Of a DNA stretch of 64,000 bases, positions 1 to 14,434 are shown piece by piece. Where the stretch lies: NCBI RefSeq assembly GCF_018687715.1, contig NC_056766.1, forward strand, positions 42,200,933 through 42,264,932. Direction: 5' to 3'. The notes beneath the pieces were generated by a model. That model did no database searches. It saw only the letters and a list, made by a program, of their open reading frames with translations, and was not told the origin of the DNA. The position numbers were made by a program, and so were the translations under genes. The first letter of the stretch is position 1. Each line of letters starts with the position of its first letter. Origin of the DNA: Carya illinoinensis. Taxonomy: Eukaryota; Streptophyta; Magnoliopsida; Fagales; Juglandaceae.

Positions 1-1571
1 GTGAAATTTAGGATAGTTTTATAAATTTAATTTTTTTAATAAAGTGATATGATTGTATTAATTGATTACAAAATAAGTTGTAAGGTAATTATAAAAAATT
101 GTAGGGTGTATTGTTACTCTTGATATTCATCATATCCGTACATTGAATTTACAAAATATTAAAAATTCTTGTAACAAATCTAAATTATTCGTTCAAATTA
201 AAAAAAATTACATATTTAGTGATTTTTTTTAAAAAAATATGAAATTATAAAATTTTTATGATCAGATTAAAACAAAATTAAAAATATACAAATATAGATA
301 GATTTAAATTTACCTTGACTCGTACAGGAGGTTTCTAGTTGCCAGTTGGAGGTGTTATAAATATAATGTTTTGGACTAATAAGGCGGGATTTTAAGCCAG
401 TTGGCCCGCCGAGTGTGTCACACTAGATGGCAGGTTGACATAGTGGCTTCTCGGGACTGGAGATAAGAGGGGCCACCCACATGTGGTGTGTTGATTAGGT
501 TCAGTTGCTCCTTTTTGAATTAGCTGAACGGTCATGATTAAAAGAATGAAATGACAGGCTTTCTGAAGCCGACAGCCGTAGGATGTGGCTCTAGCTTTAT
601 TGTTTTTCAGAGTTTTGTCCATTGTCCCTCACATGACTTGTTTGTTTGTGAATATATAGACACGTACGTACGTTGTGGTTGTAAAATACTAAAAAGGTTA
701 ATCTTTTATATATTTTAGTTGATGCGTAGATTTTCATATTTTCATATCAACAGTTGTTTAGATGTATCAAGAGGATGACCAAAAAAAAAACCTTGAAGAC
801 TCATTGCATTACAACCTTAAAGAAAAAAGCAATTATACCAACCCAAAGAAGGTTTACGCTTTTTTTTCCCTCTTGTTCAACGTCGAGAGTGGTCTCGAGT
901 CTGAACAGATTTAGTAAAAGATTCTTGTTCCTTCTAATGGTCTTGAGTCTGACAGATTAGTAAAAGATTCTTTGTTCTTTCTATTAAATTTTCTTTCCTT
1001 GCATGATAAAGATCGAACCTACTTGATTTTTAGAATAATTCCCTAAATTTACGGGAACTGTGAATGGCGTGTGGTTGTTAGCTTCCAATTCCTTTTTTTT
1101 TTTTTTTCCTTTGGCCTTTATGAAATGGAGAAGATGGATTCTCACATTAGAGATCATATCAAATCGGTGTCACTTGGAAGCAATATCATTGAAACTTATT
1201 AGCATCCCATTGAATTGTATAACGCGAAAGTTCAGCAGTCAAAAGCTAGTTGATTTTCAAAAAAAAAAACCCACCCCAATTTGTGACAAGGCACGGTTGC
1301 TTGTTGTAACGTATGATCAATTATGTAATTCGAGACAACATTTTCTCCACAATAAGGAGATAAGGAGCATAAGAATAGGGTTTCAAGGTGTCCGTATTTG
1401 TCAATTAAAAAGGCAATTCTTTTATATTTTGGAATGGTTTGGGGTTGCAGTTTGAACTTTGAACCAATTCTAATGTAGTAAAACCTTGGTAGAATTATAC
1501 ATTGCCAGTTGAGAATGTTATGCCTGATTTGGATTGCCATAAACACAACCTACATTGGTGCTTGTTTGCAG
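1..1571. other. Non-coding sequence upstream of the visible HHP2-like exon (probably intron)
   Basis: AT-rich DNA that should contain at least the last intron of the PAQR gene. I searched it for the conserved N-terminal PAQR exon (the WHNETLNVWTH-type motif) and did not find it, so the 5' exons should lie left of the window. Positions 380-640 are less AT-rich but show no recognisable protein. The intron ends in a pyrimidine-rich stretch and an AG at 1570-1571. Confidence 0.5.
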
Positions 1572-2246
1572 GACTCGCATTTGAGGCACATATCAGGTTC
1601 ATCAGTTCTGCATGCACACAAAGAAGACAATTCTGAGACTATTATTGCTAGATGGCCTTGGTTTGTTTTCCTAGCCGGAGCTATGGGCTGCTTGGTTTGC
1701 AGCTCTTTGTCCCACCTCCTTGCTTGCCACTCAAAACGCTTTAACTTTGTCTTCTGGCGTCTAGACTATGCTGGTATTTCCCTTATGATAGTCTGTTCCT
1801 TCTTTGCTCCCATCTACTACGCCTTCTTGTGCAACCCCTACTCACGATTCTTCTATCTTTCATCCATATCCGTGTTGGGTATCCTTGTCATCATCACCCT
1901 TCTTGCGCCTGCTCTCTCCACTTCAAGTTTCCGTTCCTTCAGGACCTCCCTATTCCTTGGCATGGGCTTCTCGGGCGTAATCCCGGCAGCTCATTCCGTT
2001 GCTCTCAACTGGGGCCATCCACATATATTTGTTGCCTTAGGGTATGAGCTTGTTATGGCATTTTTGTATGCTGCAGGAGCTGGGTTCTATGTTAGCAGGA
2101 TACCAGAACGATGGAAGCCTGGTGCATTTGATATTGCTGGGCACAGCCACCAGATCTTCCACGTGTTTGTTGTTCTAGGGGCCCTTGCACACTGCGCCGC
2201 CACTCTGGTTGTTTTCGATTTTCGCCGGGGATCTCCAACCTGCTAG
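1572..2246 (+). CDS. HHP2: Heptahelical transmembrane protein (PAQR family, HHP2-like), 3' exon only
   Basis: This is the last exon of a PAQR (adiponectin-receptor/progestin-receptor-like) integral membrane protein. Visible: 224 codons starting at DSHLRHI just after a 3' splice site, then a run of hydrophobic helices and the stop after FRRGSPTC. Family zinc-site residues are present: the SxxxH-type motif [11 protein letters not shown], the Asp in [10 protein letters not shown], and the terminal HSHQIFH pair. Plant HHPs are thought to act in hormone, sugar and membrane signalling. The upstream exons with the WHNETLNVWTH segment are not in the window, so the gene is truncated by the edge, not shown to be broken. 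It is convergent with the TSS gene. The assignment to HHP2 rather than HHP1 or HHP3 rests on general similarity and recalled gene order. Confidence 0.85.
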   Translation, partial: DSHLRHISGSSVLHAHKEDNSETIIARWPWFVFLAGAMGCLVCSSLSHLLACHSKRFNFVFWRLDYAGISLMIVCSFFAPIYYAFLCNPYSRFFYLSSISVLGILVIITLLAPALSTSSFRSFRTSLFLGMGFSGVIPAAHSVALNWGHPHIFVALGYELVMAFLYAAGAGFYVSRIPERWKPGAFDIAGHSHQIFHVFVVLGALAHCAATLVVFDFRRGSPTC

Positions 2247-3287
2247 TAGCCAGACATTTTGACACTGGAAAAGAGTACTTGCTTGGCACCAGGTTCTGCT
2301 GTTGATCAAGTTCAGTTTGTTGTGATTGTGTCATCTTAGAAATGTATCCTAAAACTAATTAGAAACTATGCACTATAATTTACGATCCAAAAGTGCAAGT
2401 ACATGTCGGAGGATTGCAAGTTTCCTTTCCTCAATATCATGAGTCACAGAAATGTCATATTAAAATTTACAAATGCATATATTTTCAGCCAAGTAATTTG
2501 ATAACCCATTCTAATAAGTAATAATGATAGGTAGTGTATAGAATTCCACATTGTTTACAAATGAAAATTTATTGCTCTTAATAATTTTTCAATGGAATTC
2601 CAATTATATCATTCTACTTTTAGAATATAGACAATGTGATTTGAGCCTTCTATTGGAATGTTACAAATGGTATCAAATCTTATATATCTCAACTAGAAAT
2701 ACGAGGGAATTGTGCTGGGTTACATACAACGGACTGACTCAAACAATATGGAATCTCATATACCACTTACTCTAATTACTTATCAAAAGGGGATATCACA
2801 TCAAATAGCAAGAAAATTGAATTTATTTTGCAGATTTTCTGGAAATCATAATCGGTCCATCTGTTTCTGTTATAACGCGAAGACAAAAGATTACAGCAGA
2901 GGACAAAAACAGTTCAAATGAAATATATATATATATATATATTATTAAGGAGATCGACTTAAGTCACCGGAGAACTACTCAAAAGATCCTTCGACGTCCG
3001 TTATTTGTTTCCTTCGCATGCCTGCAGCCTATTTAACTCAACGAAAAAAATTAGTTCTTCTCCCCAAACCCTCGCCTCGCGACTGCAGATCCAAACCGTA
3101 TGAGTGTATTCACAATGCATGGGCTTGCAGTCAGTTATGCTGCAGAAATAAAAACTTCATCACTTCATGGCTTGGCCATCCATAAGTCACTGTACGTTAC
3201 TTTATCACTTTCTGTTATCTCACAGCAACTCAACCATGAGCTGTGAACTGATAAGAGCCGCATCTGAAAAATAAAAATTCATGTCCT
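2247..3287. other. Intergenic region between convergent HHP2-like and TSS genes
   Basis: This should hold the two 3' UTRs. There is an (AT)n microsatellite at about 2921-2943. No ORF with recognisable protein similarity was seen. Confidence 0.6.
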
Positions 3288-6200
3288 TCAAGTTGTAACC
3301 TCAACAATCTCGGACTCACTGTCACTGTAATCTGCCCAACATTTAGTTGGTTTTTCCTCTGTAATATTGCATGTTTCTGTTGCCACAACAGTCTCGCCAG
3401 CTATTGAGTCTATTTCTGTGGTCTTTTCATCATTTTCGGGATGGTTGTTCTCATTGTCGACTGCTTGATCTTCTTGAAGTGTCTGCTCAATTGGTGGCTT
3501 TTCAGGTCCAATTTCTGTAGAGGACTTCTCACTACTCACTTCTGCTGCAGCTTCAATTTTGGTTTCAACACTGACGTCAACATCGACAACAGTTGGTGAG
3601 TCTAGTGAGCTGACCGGAGATACTGGAAATCCATTTTGCATCACTGGAATACCGTTCAATGATGCTGGATAACCATTTGGTGACACCGGAACACCACCAT
3701 TTGGGGACATGGGAAAACCATTTGGAGAAGTCATATAACCGTTTGGAGATACTGGATAGCCATTGGTAAGCCAAGGTTGTCCTGGTACAAACTCGGCAGC
3801 ATGTGGGTTCATTATTCTCGGAGGGCTGAAGTGATTCCCATCTCCAGTGTGTTCCGCACTGTGGAAGCCAGCTTTGTTACGTGGAACCCGATTTCCTGAT
3901 CTGTTGTAGCCACCAGATAGCCTTGGACCATATGGAACCCTCGCTGTTGCCGAATGATGAGTTGATCTACGCACTGGATTGATTGAAAGCATGGGAGGAA
4001 TATTGACTGGTGGGGGCAGAATTCCTCCATGATCTTTGAATCCTGGGGCTGGAACTGAGCCAAATACTGGAATTGTCGATGGATTGAATGGAGGTGCAGC
4101 AGCAGAGAGTTTCTTGGTTGTCTCCTTTCCAGGTTCTTCTTCATCTTGCTTTTCCCCTTCAGTTGGCTTTGGCTCAACACCTAACTCAGCATTGGGCAAA
4201 TCACGTTGATTTTCATCTCCCTCTGCCACATTTTCTTCAGAAATGGAGGCACCTTTATCAGGCAAAAGAGTTGTGTTTTCAACTGAAGCAGACCCTGAAT
4301 CAGGGGGGGGAGTGGGACAACCATCTAGCACCCCTATCCCCAACACTTCACTTTTCAAAGCACCTGTGCTTGAATCCTTGTCGAGATTCTTATTCTCGTG
4401 AGCTGCATCACTTCCAGCTTTTGCTTCGGGGTCTTTAACAGTCTCACTCTTTAATTCAGCCTTTTCAGTCACCATTACAATATCTTGAGCAGCACTCTTT
4501 ACAACCTCGAGTGGTTTTGTTGCCACAGAGTTCTCAACTTTTGTTTCTTCTAATTCTTCTTCTTCTTCTTCTTCTTCATTGATGCTGCCTTTTGTTCCCT
4601 CCTTAGAAACCTGTTGTTGTTTCTCTCCTTTGGGGTTGCTAACTTTTTCTTCCTCCACATCCTTGACACTTGCCACAGCTGCCTCCTGGCTAATCTGAGG
4701 ATTTTGTTCGTTCAGAATATTCACTTTTGGCATCTGTTCTGCCACTGCCTTGACAATCGTTCCAGGTGGAGCCAAAGCAACTTCTTTGTAGGAGAAAAGT
4801 TTTCCGGCTGCGTGAACACTAATTGAACTTGCCACAGGACTAGACTTAGCAACTTGATCAGCGGGTGCGGGGCTAGAAGGTGCTGACTTTTGGGTAGCTA
4901 ACTTTTCCGCCCCACCCACTGAGGTGCTAGAGGTTTTCATCTTAGGACTGAAGCTTGCACTCTTAACAAATTTCTTTGTAGTAGGAGGAGCAGGTCCCGT
5001 CGAAGCAACAGGCTCATTTTGGATTGCTCTTGGGGATGTGAAACTAGTGGACTTTCCACGGTATCTTGATGACTGGGTTGCATTCATAAAGTTAGTATTT
5101 AGTTTTGCTAGGCTTGGCCTCCTTGAACTAGAAGACTTGCGAGCTGTAGGTGACCGACCTTTAGGAACAGCTTCTTGCCATCCTTCATCGGAGATTTCAT
5201 CTTGTGCTGTGTCATCATTATTCAGCATCAGTTTATCAGAAATAAGTGAATCAGGTTTTTCCTCTGGAGGTTGTGCAAACTGAGCTTCAGATTTGTTTTC
5301 TTTATCACTTGAATTTTCTGCACTGGGGTAACTTGGTGACAGAATTTCATCCTTCTGATATTCCTCTGAGACTGTTTCCCCAGGTTTGCCTTTTACCTGT
5401 ATGATAAAGAAAATTCAGATTACTTTGGAAATGAGAAAAAAGTCAAGTTGTAAAGACATAAGAAAAATAAGCTACAAATGGAGCTTTTTGACCTTGGCAC
5501 GAGCTTTCTTTTGAGCATCTCTCGCTTTCATATCTGCATCTGGCGTAATATAATCCAAAAGGTCCGATACACTAATCCAAGAAGGGAAAATATTGAATCT
5601 AATTGTTAAGATCACATACAATAAAAAAATGAAGAAAATATTCTCAGAACTCAGTTTCCAGATCTAATTTGATTAATTTTAAAAACGTTTATGTAGAAGT
5701 AACTCCGAGCCAACATTTTGATGCATATATAAAAATATATCATAGGTTTCTAAGTAAATCCACAATCATCACACATCCACAAGCAGCAGAAACGAAATAG
5801 TATGGCAAAAAGCATATGTTAACAAGCTGCTGGAAGCCTGTCAGGCAGTTATTTGGTTTAAAAGATCCTTTTTACCTATATGTATTTTATCAAAACCATT
5901 CATTTTGATCATATTGGTCATCCCCAAAGTTATCACTGAACTAAATGTGATCCCTCCATCCCTCCCTCTCCCAAAAAATGAAATTTCAGGCTCTGCCTCC
6001 GAGTCTCACTAGTGCTAATGCTAGAGATCTCTGTTGACTTATCAGTTAACTAATGAAGCCATCTACAGAAAAGCAAAAACTTGTAACGTATAATAAGCAG
6101 GTAGAATGCATATTAATTACCAATTATAATCCTTTTGGGATTTTCAACAATAGTCATAGACAATAATTTGAACAATATGGGGGACTGAGAAACATGAACA

Positions 6201-9200
6201 GTTATTTTTACTGTAACTATCACCTCAAATGGCCTTTGCTGGAGATTGAGGCATCTGGTTTTGGGGTACCATGACGTGCAGCTTCTTGCTGCTCCAGAGC
6301 CTTGGACTCAAAGTACTCGAGCCATGCAGCCGCATCCTATAGAAGTCCGTTGCACAAGCTTGAGGAATAATGATGACTACAAAATTTGAGATTTAAAAAC
6401 AAATGCCAAATCTAACGCTACCTGTGTTCGTAGATCCTCGGACCCAAGTTTGGCCTGCAGTATCTGTAGGGTAGTTTGTTCATGCTGCACACTTAAGGAG
6501 TATGCCTCCATCAAGGAGAGAGCAATTGCTATTGCATGATAACTGGCAGCAGTCTGCACAAGCGAGACTATTGTTAACATGCAAGAAAAGCCAACAAAGA
6601 CTGTTGCAACAAAATCATGCCCTTGAGGATTAATTTTTCTTTGATTTGGCTATTGAAAGCCCCAGAAGAGAATTTTGAATAATTGAAAGTTAGTTAGGTC
6701 ATTAATAAGTTACGTTACATCGATTATTTTCAATATAGTGAGCCTTGACATTTAGATTTCAATTGCTTAGTGTTTCAACAACAGTCTATTAATCAGTGGA
6801 GAGGACAAGCATTAGATATGTCATGGTTAAGCTGGTAGCTATAAAAACTATTTCTTGTCATACTCAACATGATATGAGGAAGTAACAAATGACTTTAATC
6901 ATGGGTTGACATGGCACACCAATGTATTAAAAACTGCTTGACTCCAATACCTGTATATGATCAGCTCCAAGTAGTCTTTGGTTACATTTCAATGCCTCGT
7001 GGAGATACCTAAGAGCAACGTGGACGTTCCCCAAACCTTCTTCCATCATGGCTACATTAATATAAGTGGCAGCAGTATTTGGATGAGAAGGCCCACATGT
7101 TAAGTGCAAGAGAAACAGAGCACGATTGACGTACCTAGAATCAGGAATAGGAAGAATAAGCCATCATTTGGATGCAGCTAAAAACTTAAATAAAATTTAA
7201 AGGTAATTCTATTAATAAAGACATTTTATTCTATACTTTCATATCCATCGGCTGGTGCTCCTTGGTTTCATTGTATACCCTTCTAATTTTCAATTTTCTT
7301 GCTTAATTGCATGTTTCACTTGACAAAAGGATATAGCACATCGCCCATTTAATTTTATGCCATGTATTTCTCTTCATTCTTCTGAGTATAGACTCCTAGG
7401 GACATGAGTGTTATCATTTAAAATTCTCATCTTTCCCCATGCATGAATTTCTTTTAAACATATCGAGTAAATATTTACACATTCCCTAGACACATTTCAG
7501 TCACCTCAAACAACAAGGTTCATCTTCTGTAAGCCTCCAATTATATGATCAAGAGCTCTTCACAAAAGCCTTATTGGGTTGTCTGAAGGCTACCGTTCAG
7601 TGAACTGAAAGTCTGAAACAGATAAGAGCCGTTTGTAACTCTTCATGGTTTTATTAAATGTTATTATACCCATTATAAATCTTGTACAACTTCCTTGCAG
7701 GTGATATGCACAACTTCCTTGCAGGTGATATGATGCTGAAGCTCTAGGAACTAAGAAAACGACCGATATTTTGAATGCATATCATCACATGGTAAACCCA
7801 CTGAACAATTATGAAGTGATTCAGTTGCTTCAACAGACTACTGCCCTTATGAGCTTCTTAGTTAAACAGTTGTGATAACACATTACACTATTTTCTGAAT
7901 AATTAGCATGGCAGCTCCCAATTTTAATGGCCCCCATGCATCACCCATATAGTCAAATTCCATTGTGTAAATATGTTTCCGATACTAGAAACCAATGAAA
8001 AAACGAGTAGAATAGCCACCATAATCACAAATTCATCTGGGCAAAACTTCTTTGATTAATAATTATGGAAGCATACTTCAAGGCCAACTCTGTATGCTGA
8101 AGTCGATAGTAAAAAACAGCTAGATCTCCATAACTTTTCATTGTATCAGGGTGATCAAGTCCAAGCTCTCTCTCATTAATATCCAATGCTTTTTGCTGAT
8201 ATATAGTTGCCTAAACAAGGAATAAGGTCAGTATATCAAATAAGTCCTATGATTACATTGTTGAACAGGAATCATTTGGCATCCATCAAAGATGTTCAAA
8301 TCTTGAAGTTACACTAAATAAACTACTTAGAATAAAGTGTTCAGTGCAGTTCAAATTTTTTTTTTTTTCGTCTTTTGTGAACCTAACATCACAATTTCTA
8401 AAAAACGTGCAAGCATGCAAAGCTCATGCTTTAGAGTCCAAAAGTAGTTGCAAATGCTTATTTCTTTTGGCAAGTTGGTCAACAGGATGCAAGGTTGTGG
8501 ATATATAGTTTATCATGCACCCGTTAAAAAAAAAACCACATTTTACAAAAAATGCTTGTAAAGCTCCATATTTTCCAGCGAACCTTGGCAAAATTTAGGA
8601 AAGCACATGCGAAAACTAGCTAAATTTGTTTATTAGAATGAGCTTCTGATCCGCAAACTGATAAGTTAAATATGAAGCTGAGGGTTTTCCAACTTCCTAT
8701 CAATGGCAACCAAGGGGAAATCCCTGACATTATTATAATCTGACTGAAAACCAGTTCAGAAAATTTAGGATTTAAGAACCAGATTAAACTTACTGTTTAT
8801 TTCTCTCTTCAAAACTTGAGCATTTGTATGCATGTTTAATATATAGTAAACCAATGGGTCTAATATCTATGACTATATTTGGAGTGTAGAGGTTGTGGTA
8901 TCAAGCAAATCAATGGCAAGACCCATACTTGCATATTTTCCACGTGTTTTTATGCCATTTGGACTGCCAGCATGATTCTTTATGTATCGAGGAGTTAGAG
9001 CTAGATATGAATCAATGTTATTAACATTTTAATTCATATACTACCAGAAAAGCAAAACAAAACCAAATTATAGGCAGGTTACAGACTCTGTAGAAATCTG
9101 TTACGCATTCCACATGAACATACTTGTTAATCGAACTTTCATGCTACATAGACCCAGATAATATCGAATGCATTAAAAACAAGATGCAAAGTGTTTCAGC

Positions 9201-12200
9201 GATCCAGATAAGACATAGCATATGCCGGCATAGATCAATAGTCATGCAATCCATGCACAGAAGTATGCATATACTTTTAAGCATATACCTGATTGAAGTC
9301 CCCTGTATGATAAAGCACTACAGCTAGAAGACTATATGCTCCAGCTGTCATTCGATGATAAGGACCACAGACAGACACAAGTTTTGAGAGTGCCTTCAAA
9401 ATTCCACACGAAATAATATTTAATTAATTGAAAATTTTACAGAGGAAAAGAATATAAAAATGAAAGACGAATAGGACAAAAAAGAGAAGTTTTTTCCATA
9501 CCTTAGTGCCATAATTAACAGCATCCTCCAATTTACCCTTATCCAGGGAAGTCTTGGAAGATTCCAACAGTGTACGTCCATCAGCAGATGAACATGCAAC
9601 ATGCTGTGTGAAATGGTCAACATTGTCAAAGGACTGAAAAAAATCCTAAAGAGAATTACACTTCCTATTTTTAAAGTGAACTGTTAATATATGTTACCTT
9701 ATATACGGGGACCATGCTAATGACATCCGACTTCTTAAAAGGTAGTGCACCATCCATATCATAGTCCCTAGGAACAAGCTCAAGTCCAACCTGAGAAAAG
9801 ATGACTCCATTTAAATCAGGAGACAAACTTTATTCATTTTGAGGTAAGACAGATAATAACAAGAGGATCTAAGTCAAACCTTGTGGCACATTCCACGAAG
9901 AATGGCAAACTTTCTCAGCTCCTCTGAGCTTTCATATTTCCAATGCCAACCGAATCTCTTCGAAAGGAATGTTTCCACCCACTTCCATTTTAGCTTATCA
10001 TCATTAATAATTTCAGCATCAGGATTTTCAAGTGACGGTGTTCCTAATAATAAATTTAAACACGATGCTATTGCCTCAGCCAATTCAGCAACATTATCAA
10101 CCGCAGCTACAACAGCTTGCAAGATGTGCTTGTAGGCTCGAACAATCATCTCATGTATACAGAGTGATTGAACATGAGGAAGCTTGTCAGCAAGTTCAAC
10201 CTACAATGACACGGAAAACTTGCTTTCAAAATTGTCGGTCCTGCTAGATATATAATTCTTCAGAACTGTGGAACATGAGTAAGCAGAACTACTCGCATAA
10301 TTGACAAAGGCGACAAGGTTCAGCAGAATTTCTACTGTGCCACATGAGTAAACATAGGATGGTAAGAAGAAAATGATCTGAAATATATTTGAAATGTAAC
10401 GGAAGGAAGAGATCATAGGTATTGATAACTTGAGACTTCAAACATGTCGAACCTATACAAAGTGATATCATGGGTAAACAACCTATTATGGCCTTTTCTG
10501 ACCTCTACTTTGCTTTTTTTAGTTAGATCCAATGCCAGTTGTTGGTTTGCGAAAATATTTGGTGGCATACGGGAGTACCGTGTAAAAAAAGAATCCCATC
10601 AATCCAATCATAATGAAATGGTCAAAATAGAAGTACAAGAACTTAAACAAAACTACTAGAGTAAAGTAATTACCACGCGCCCTAAGGAACACATTTGCAA
10701 ACCCCTGGTATGCATAAAATCTGTCAATGTCCTTCCATCAACGGGTGAAAGTTCAAGTGACCCAAAATCTGCCACCTAAAAATTTGAAGTCACACCCATC
10801 AAACATATTGAAGTCAACGACCATAGAGGGGAAACATTTTAATAATTTGGGAACTAACCAGCTTTGGAAGTGCAGTATCAGCATAGTATTTATGAGCCAT
10901 TTCAATCAACCCCTCGGGTGCCTGAAAATATGAAGGCACAAGACCACGTGTTAGAAAGCCTACATCAGGATGAAGCAATTAAACAAACTGTTGCAGAAGC
11001 ATATATAGATACTAATGCACAATTACCAATCAGCTTTCAAGGAAATGAGGTTCAAGAACTATATATATCAAATTCGGTTTACTTATTCTCGAGCAAACAC
11101 GGCTTACAAACCTTATGGTGAAGGCCAGTCTCTGATTCTTTAAGGCGCAAATATGCTGACTCAGGAAGTAGCTTTTTCCACATGATTTCCTTCTCCTTAT
11201 CTTGTTTCTCCAATTCCTTCTGACTAAGGTTATCTGATTTCTTGTTTAGGTCAGGGTTGTTACTCATAGAAACTTCCTTCCCTGCCTCAGTTTTGCCGCT
11301 CCGAACATCTGTTTTCTTCTTGATCTCCTTTAGCAGTCCACCTTGCTTCCCAAGGCCTTTTACAGCAGGCTCAGGCTTGGCTTCTTCAGCTTTCTTAGAC
11401 TCAGTTTTCCCTGAAGCCTGGTTTTGCAAATGTTGCACCCAACATGCTCCGAGCTCCCATCTAATAGACCTAGTCTGCTTAGTGGGTTCTTCCTGCAACT
11501 TCAGCAAACTTTCTTCCACCACTTTCCTAACCAAAGACCTAGCAGCACGTAAATTTTCTATATCTGTGCTCTGCAGCCGTTGGCCAATGCTAGATGATAG
11601 AGGTGTGGGAGGCTTGTGTAATAGCATCCTCAAGCTGAAAGGTAACTCATAAAACAATATATCAATTAATCATAATACCCTCATGAAGGAAATGCACTTT
11701 ATGCCTACAAGGCTGCCAAGTTCTTTATATTGAGTACACAGAATACACGTTTTAATAGTGAACAAAGCAATAATTTCCAAAAACACAAGACCACATGATT
11801 ACAAGAATGGATATGGGCCCAAGATAGATTGACTGACCTGTTGACATTCAAGGCATTAGCACCTCCTTCAGGCTGATCCTCAATGTCAATGTCCTGTGGA
11901 ATAGGATTACCCTCCCAATTCACCTCAGCTGGAACTTTCACAATAGCCGTGTAGCCACAATGTCTAACTATCACAACACTTAAAGTAGAAGTATCCTACA
12001 AGACCAGAAGATAAAGTAAGCAACAAATATAACAATTTTGGACAACTTAATTTATTTACTCACATGGACAGTAGCACTCTCATCAGCAGTTATGCCTTTT
12101 AATAAATTTCTCTGAGCAAGCTCTTCTTGTGACATTCCAAGGACCTGAGTCCCATCATTTTTGCAATCCGACTTCATACTCGCATCAGGCACATCCTTAG

Positions 12201-13010
12201 TCACCTTAATAATTAAATCTCCAATTCTGTCCTCGTGCAAGATTGAAACAGTGGGATATTTCCAAGAGCATTCATTACTATCAATGAGACTCTTGATTGC
12301 GGCAACAGCTTTAAAAACTGACACATCGACGAATAAACTATGAAGAAGAAAGGCTTTCCTGTCTCGAATTTGCCTCTGTTCTGACGTTTCACAAGGCATT
12401 GCTGCCAGAATGGCAAATTCCTTTGCCCACTGCCTGTGATCATGTTTTCCATCTCTTCCTTGCCCACCCCCATTTCCTCCCCAGTTTTCGTCTTCCATGG
12501 GAAGTGGTGGGAAAACAGATGGATTGTCGGCAACAATTGGAGGGACAACCCATGTGTTTGCACGAAAACCATATGGAAGATTTCCAAACTGAAATAAAAT
12601 GTGTAAATGTGAAAATATTTTCTCTGATTAATATCAGTGCAAAATTATATTGCAAGATATACATACTTTATTGTGCTCTGTGAAAGCTTTCATAAGGCCT
12701 CTGTATGCCTGCAAGCAAAAGAATAGTATGACAGCATGCAGAGAAAGATTAAACAAACCTGACACATGAATAACACTCAACTACATACAGAGAAGGATTA
12801 AGGAAAAAAGACAAAAAAGAAAAAAAGAAAAGAAAACGAAAGGAAGCTTTACTAGAGAAATAGATCCAATAGACAAAACAACTGACAGAAGGAAGGGGGA
12901 AGAATTATAAACTTACAGTATCAAAAGCCCTGCTTATCTGCTGCAGTAGACCCACCAAAGAGTGACTAAGAAGAAGGCGTTTCCCAGTGGGATAGAATCC
13001 TTTTCTAGAT

Positions 13011-13045
<35 letters not shown>

Positions 13046-13749
13046 AACCTTCACAATTGAAGTTGCACATTCATATCAAACAAGTCCGTGCATTAGTTAA
13101 ATATAGCCAATGAGTTCAATGGATCAAAAGTATAACGGCCTCATTCCAATAAAATTAAACAATGAAATGGGATAGAGAGGCTTACATCAATCTGAAAGAA
13201 ATCATCTTCCGTTTTATCATCAAGGAAGGGACGCGTAGATCTTCGAATGTCTGCAAAGAGAACCCAAAACACAGTCAACAAACGAGCCACATGTTTACCT
13301 TTGCAAAAAACAATTTTGCTTAGCACATTGGTCATTAAATTCAACCACAAAGTTTCCATCCATATTTTCAAGTGAAGAAAGAAATCAACCGGAAAAAATC
13401 CGTATCAACAGGGCTTCCGAGTGGTTGAACCACAACTATCAAACAAGCCCACCATCTTCCGTGAAATTGGCGTGGGCAGAGACCATTTGACACTACTAAT
13501 CTAGCACTAGCTATGTAAACTTGCAATAAGCACGACCTATAGGATATAGGTTTCTCCCAGACATGCACTAAGCTTAGGAATATATTGATTGGTTGAAGGA
13601 CTTGGGCACAAATGCATTCCAAAAGTAATAACAATACCAAAAACAATTTTAAAAAACGCACGCACGGACCGTGAGTGATTTCCACAAACAGTTTGTACAA
13701 AAGTCAGTGAGAGAACAAACTCACAGTGAACTGGCGGCGTGAGATCGGA

Positions 13750-13797
<48 letters not shown>

Positions 13798-14395
13798 CGA
13801 CACCGCCACGACATCGGATTTATCGGTTCCCTCAGGGACGTACTTACTAGGCACCTGACTGACAACTTGCTGGGCCGGACCGGACTTCTTCTCCGCCAGC
13901 TTCGGAGTCGGAAGGTCGCTCACATTGTCCAGACTCTGGCTCTGAGAAGGTTCTGACTCGGAAGTTCCGGGATCTTTCGACTGGGCTCTGACTGGAGGCT
14001 TCGGCGAAGAGGACGGGGACCCGAAGGCGGTGGTGCAGGCCACAATGTCGAGGAGTCTCCGGACATGCGCGATCGCGAGATCCTCTGTGTAATCCTCTGC
14101 GAAATTCGAGCCGAGTTTTATATATTTAAAAAAATAAAAAATAAGTGGTGTCAGTGATCAGGTGCGGTGGAAAATAGTTAATGTAATTACAATGTCAAAT
14201 CTAGGCCGTTAGAAAAAGAGACCGTACCTTCGACGATGGAGAGGTGGCACGGTTTAAGTGAGACGATGTCCACGGAATCTTTAAGCCGCGATCCTTTCAC
14301 CTGAAACCGTTTTGGTCGTTATTTCCGGTATTAGTTCCTACGTGGATCACCCAGCTCATCATGGTGTCCACGTTGGGGCCCAAGCTATTAAAAAA

Positions 14396-14434
<39 letters not shown>

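Noticed and set aside
1060..1455. 131-aa ORF upstream of the HHP2-like exon
   Set aside because: Low-complexity translation with no PAQR motif; probably chance reading in an intron.
3812..4438. Long ORFs on both strands within the TSS last exon
   Set aside because: They are shadows of the repetitive, low-complexity TSS tail in other frames.
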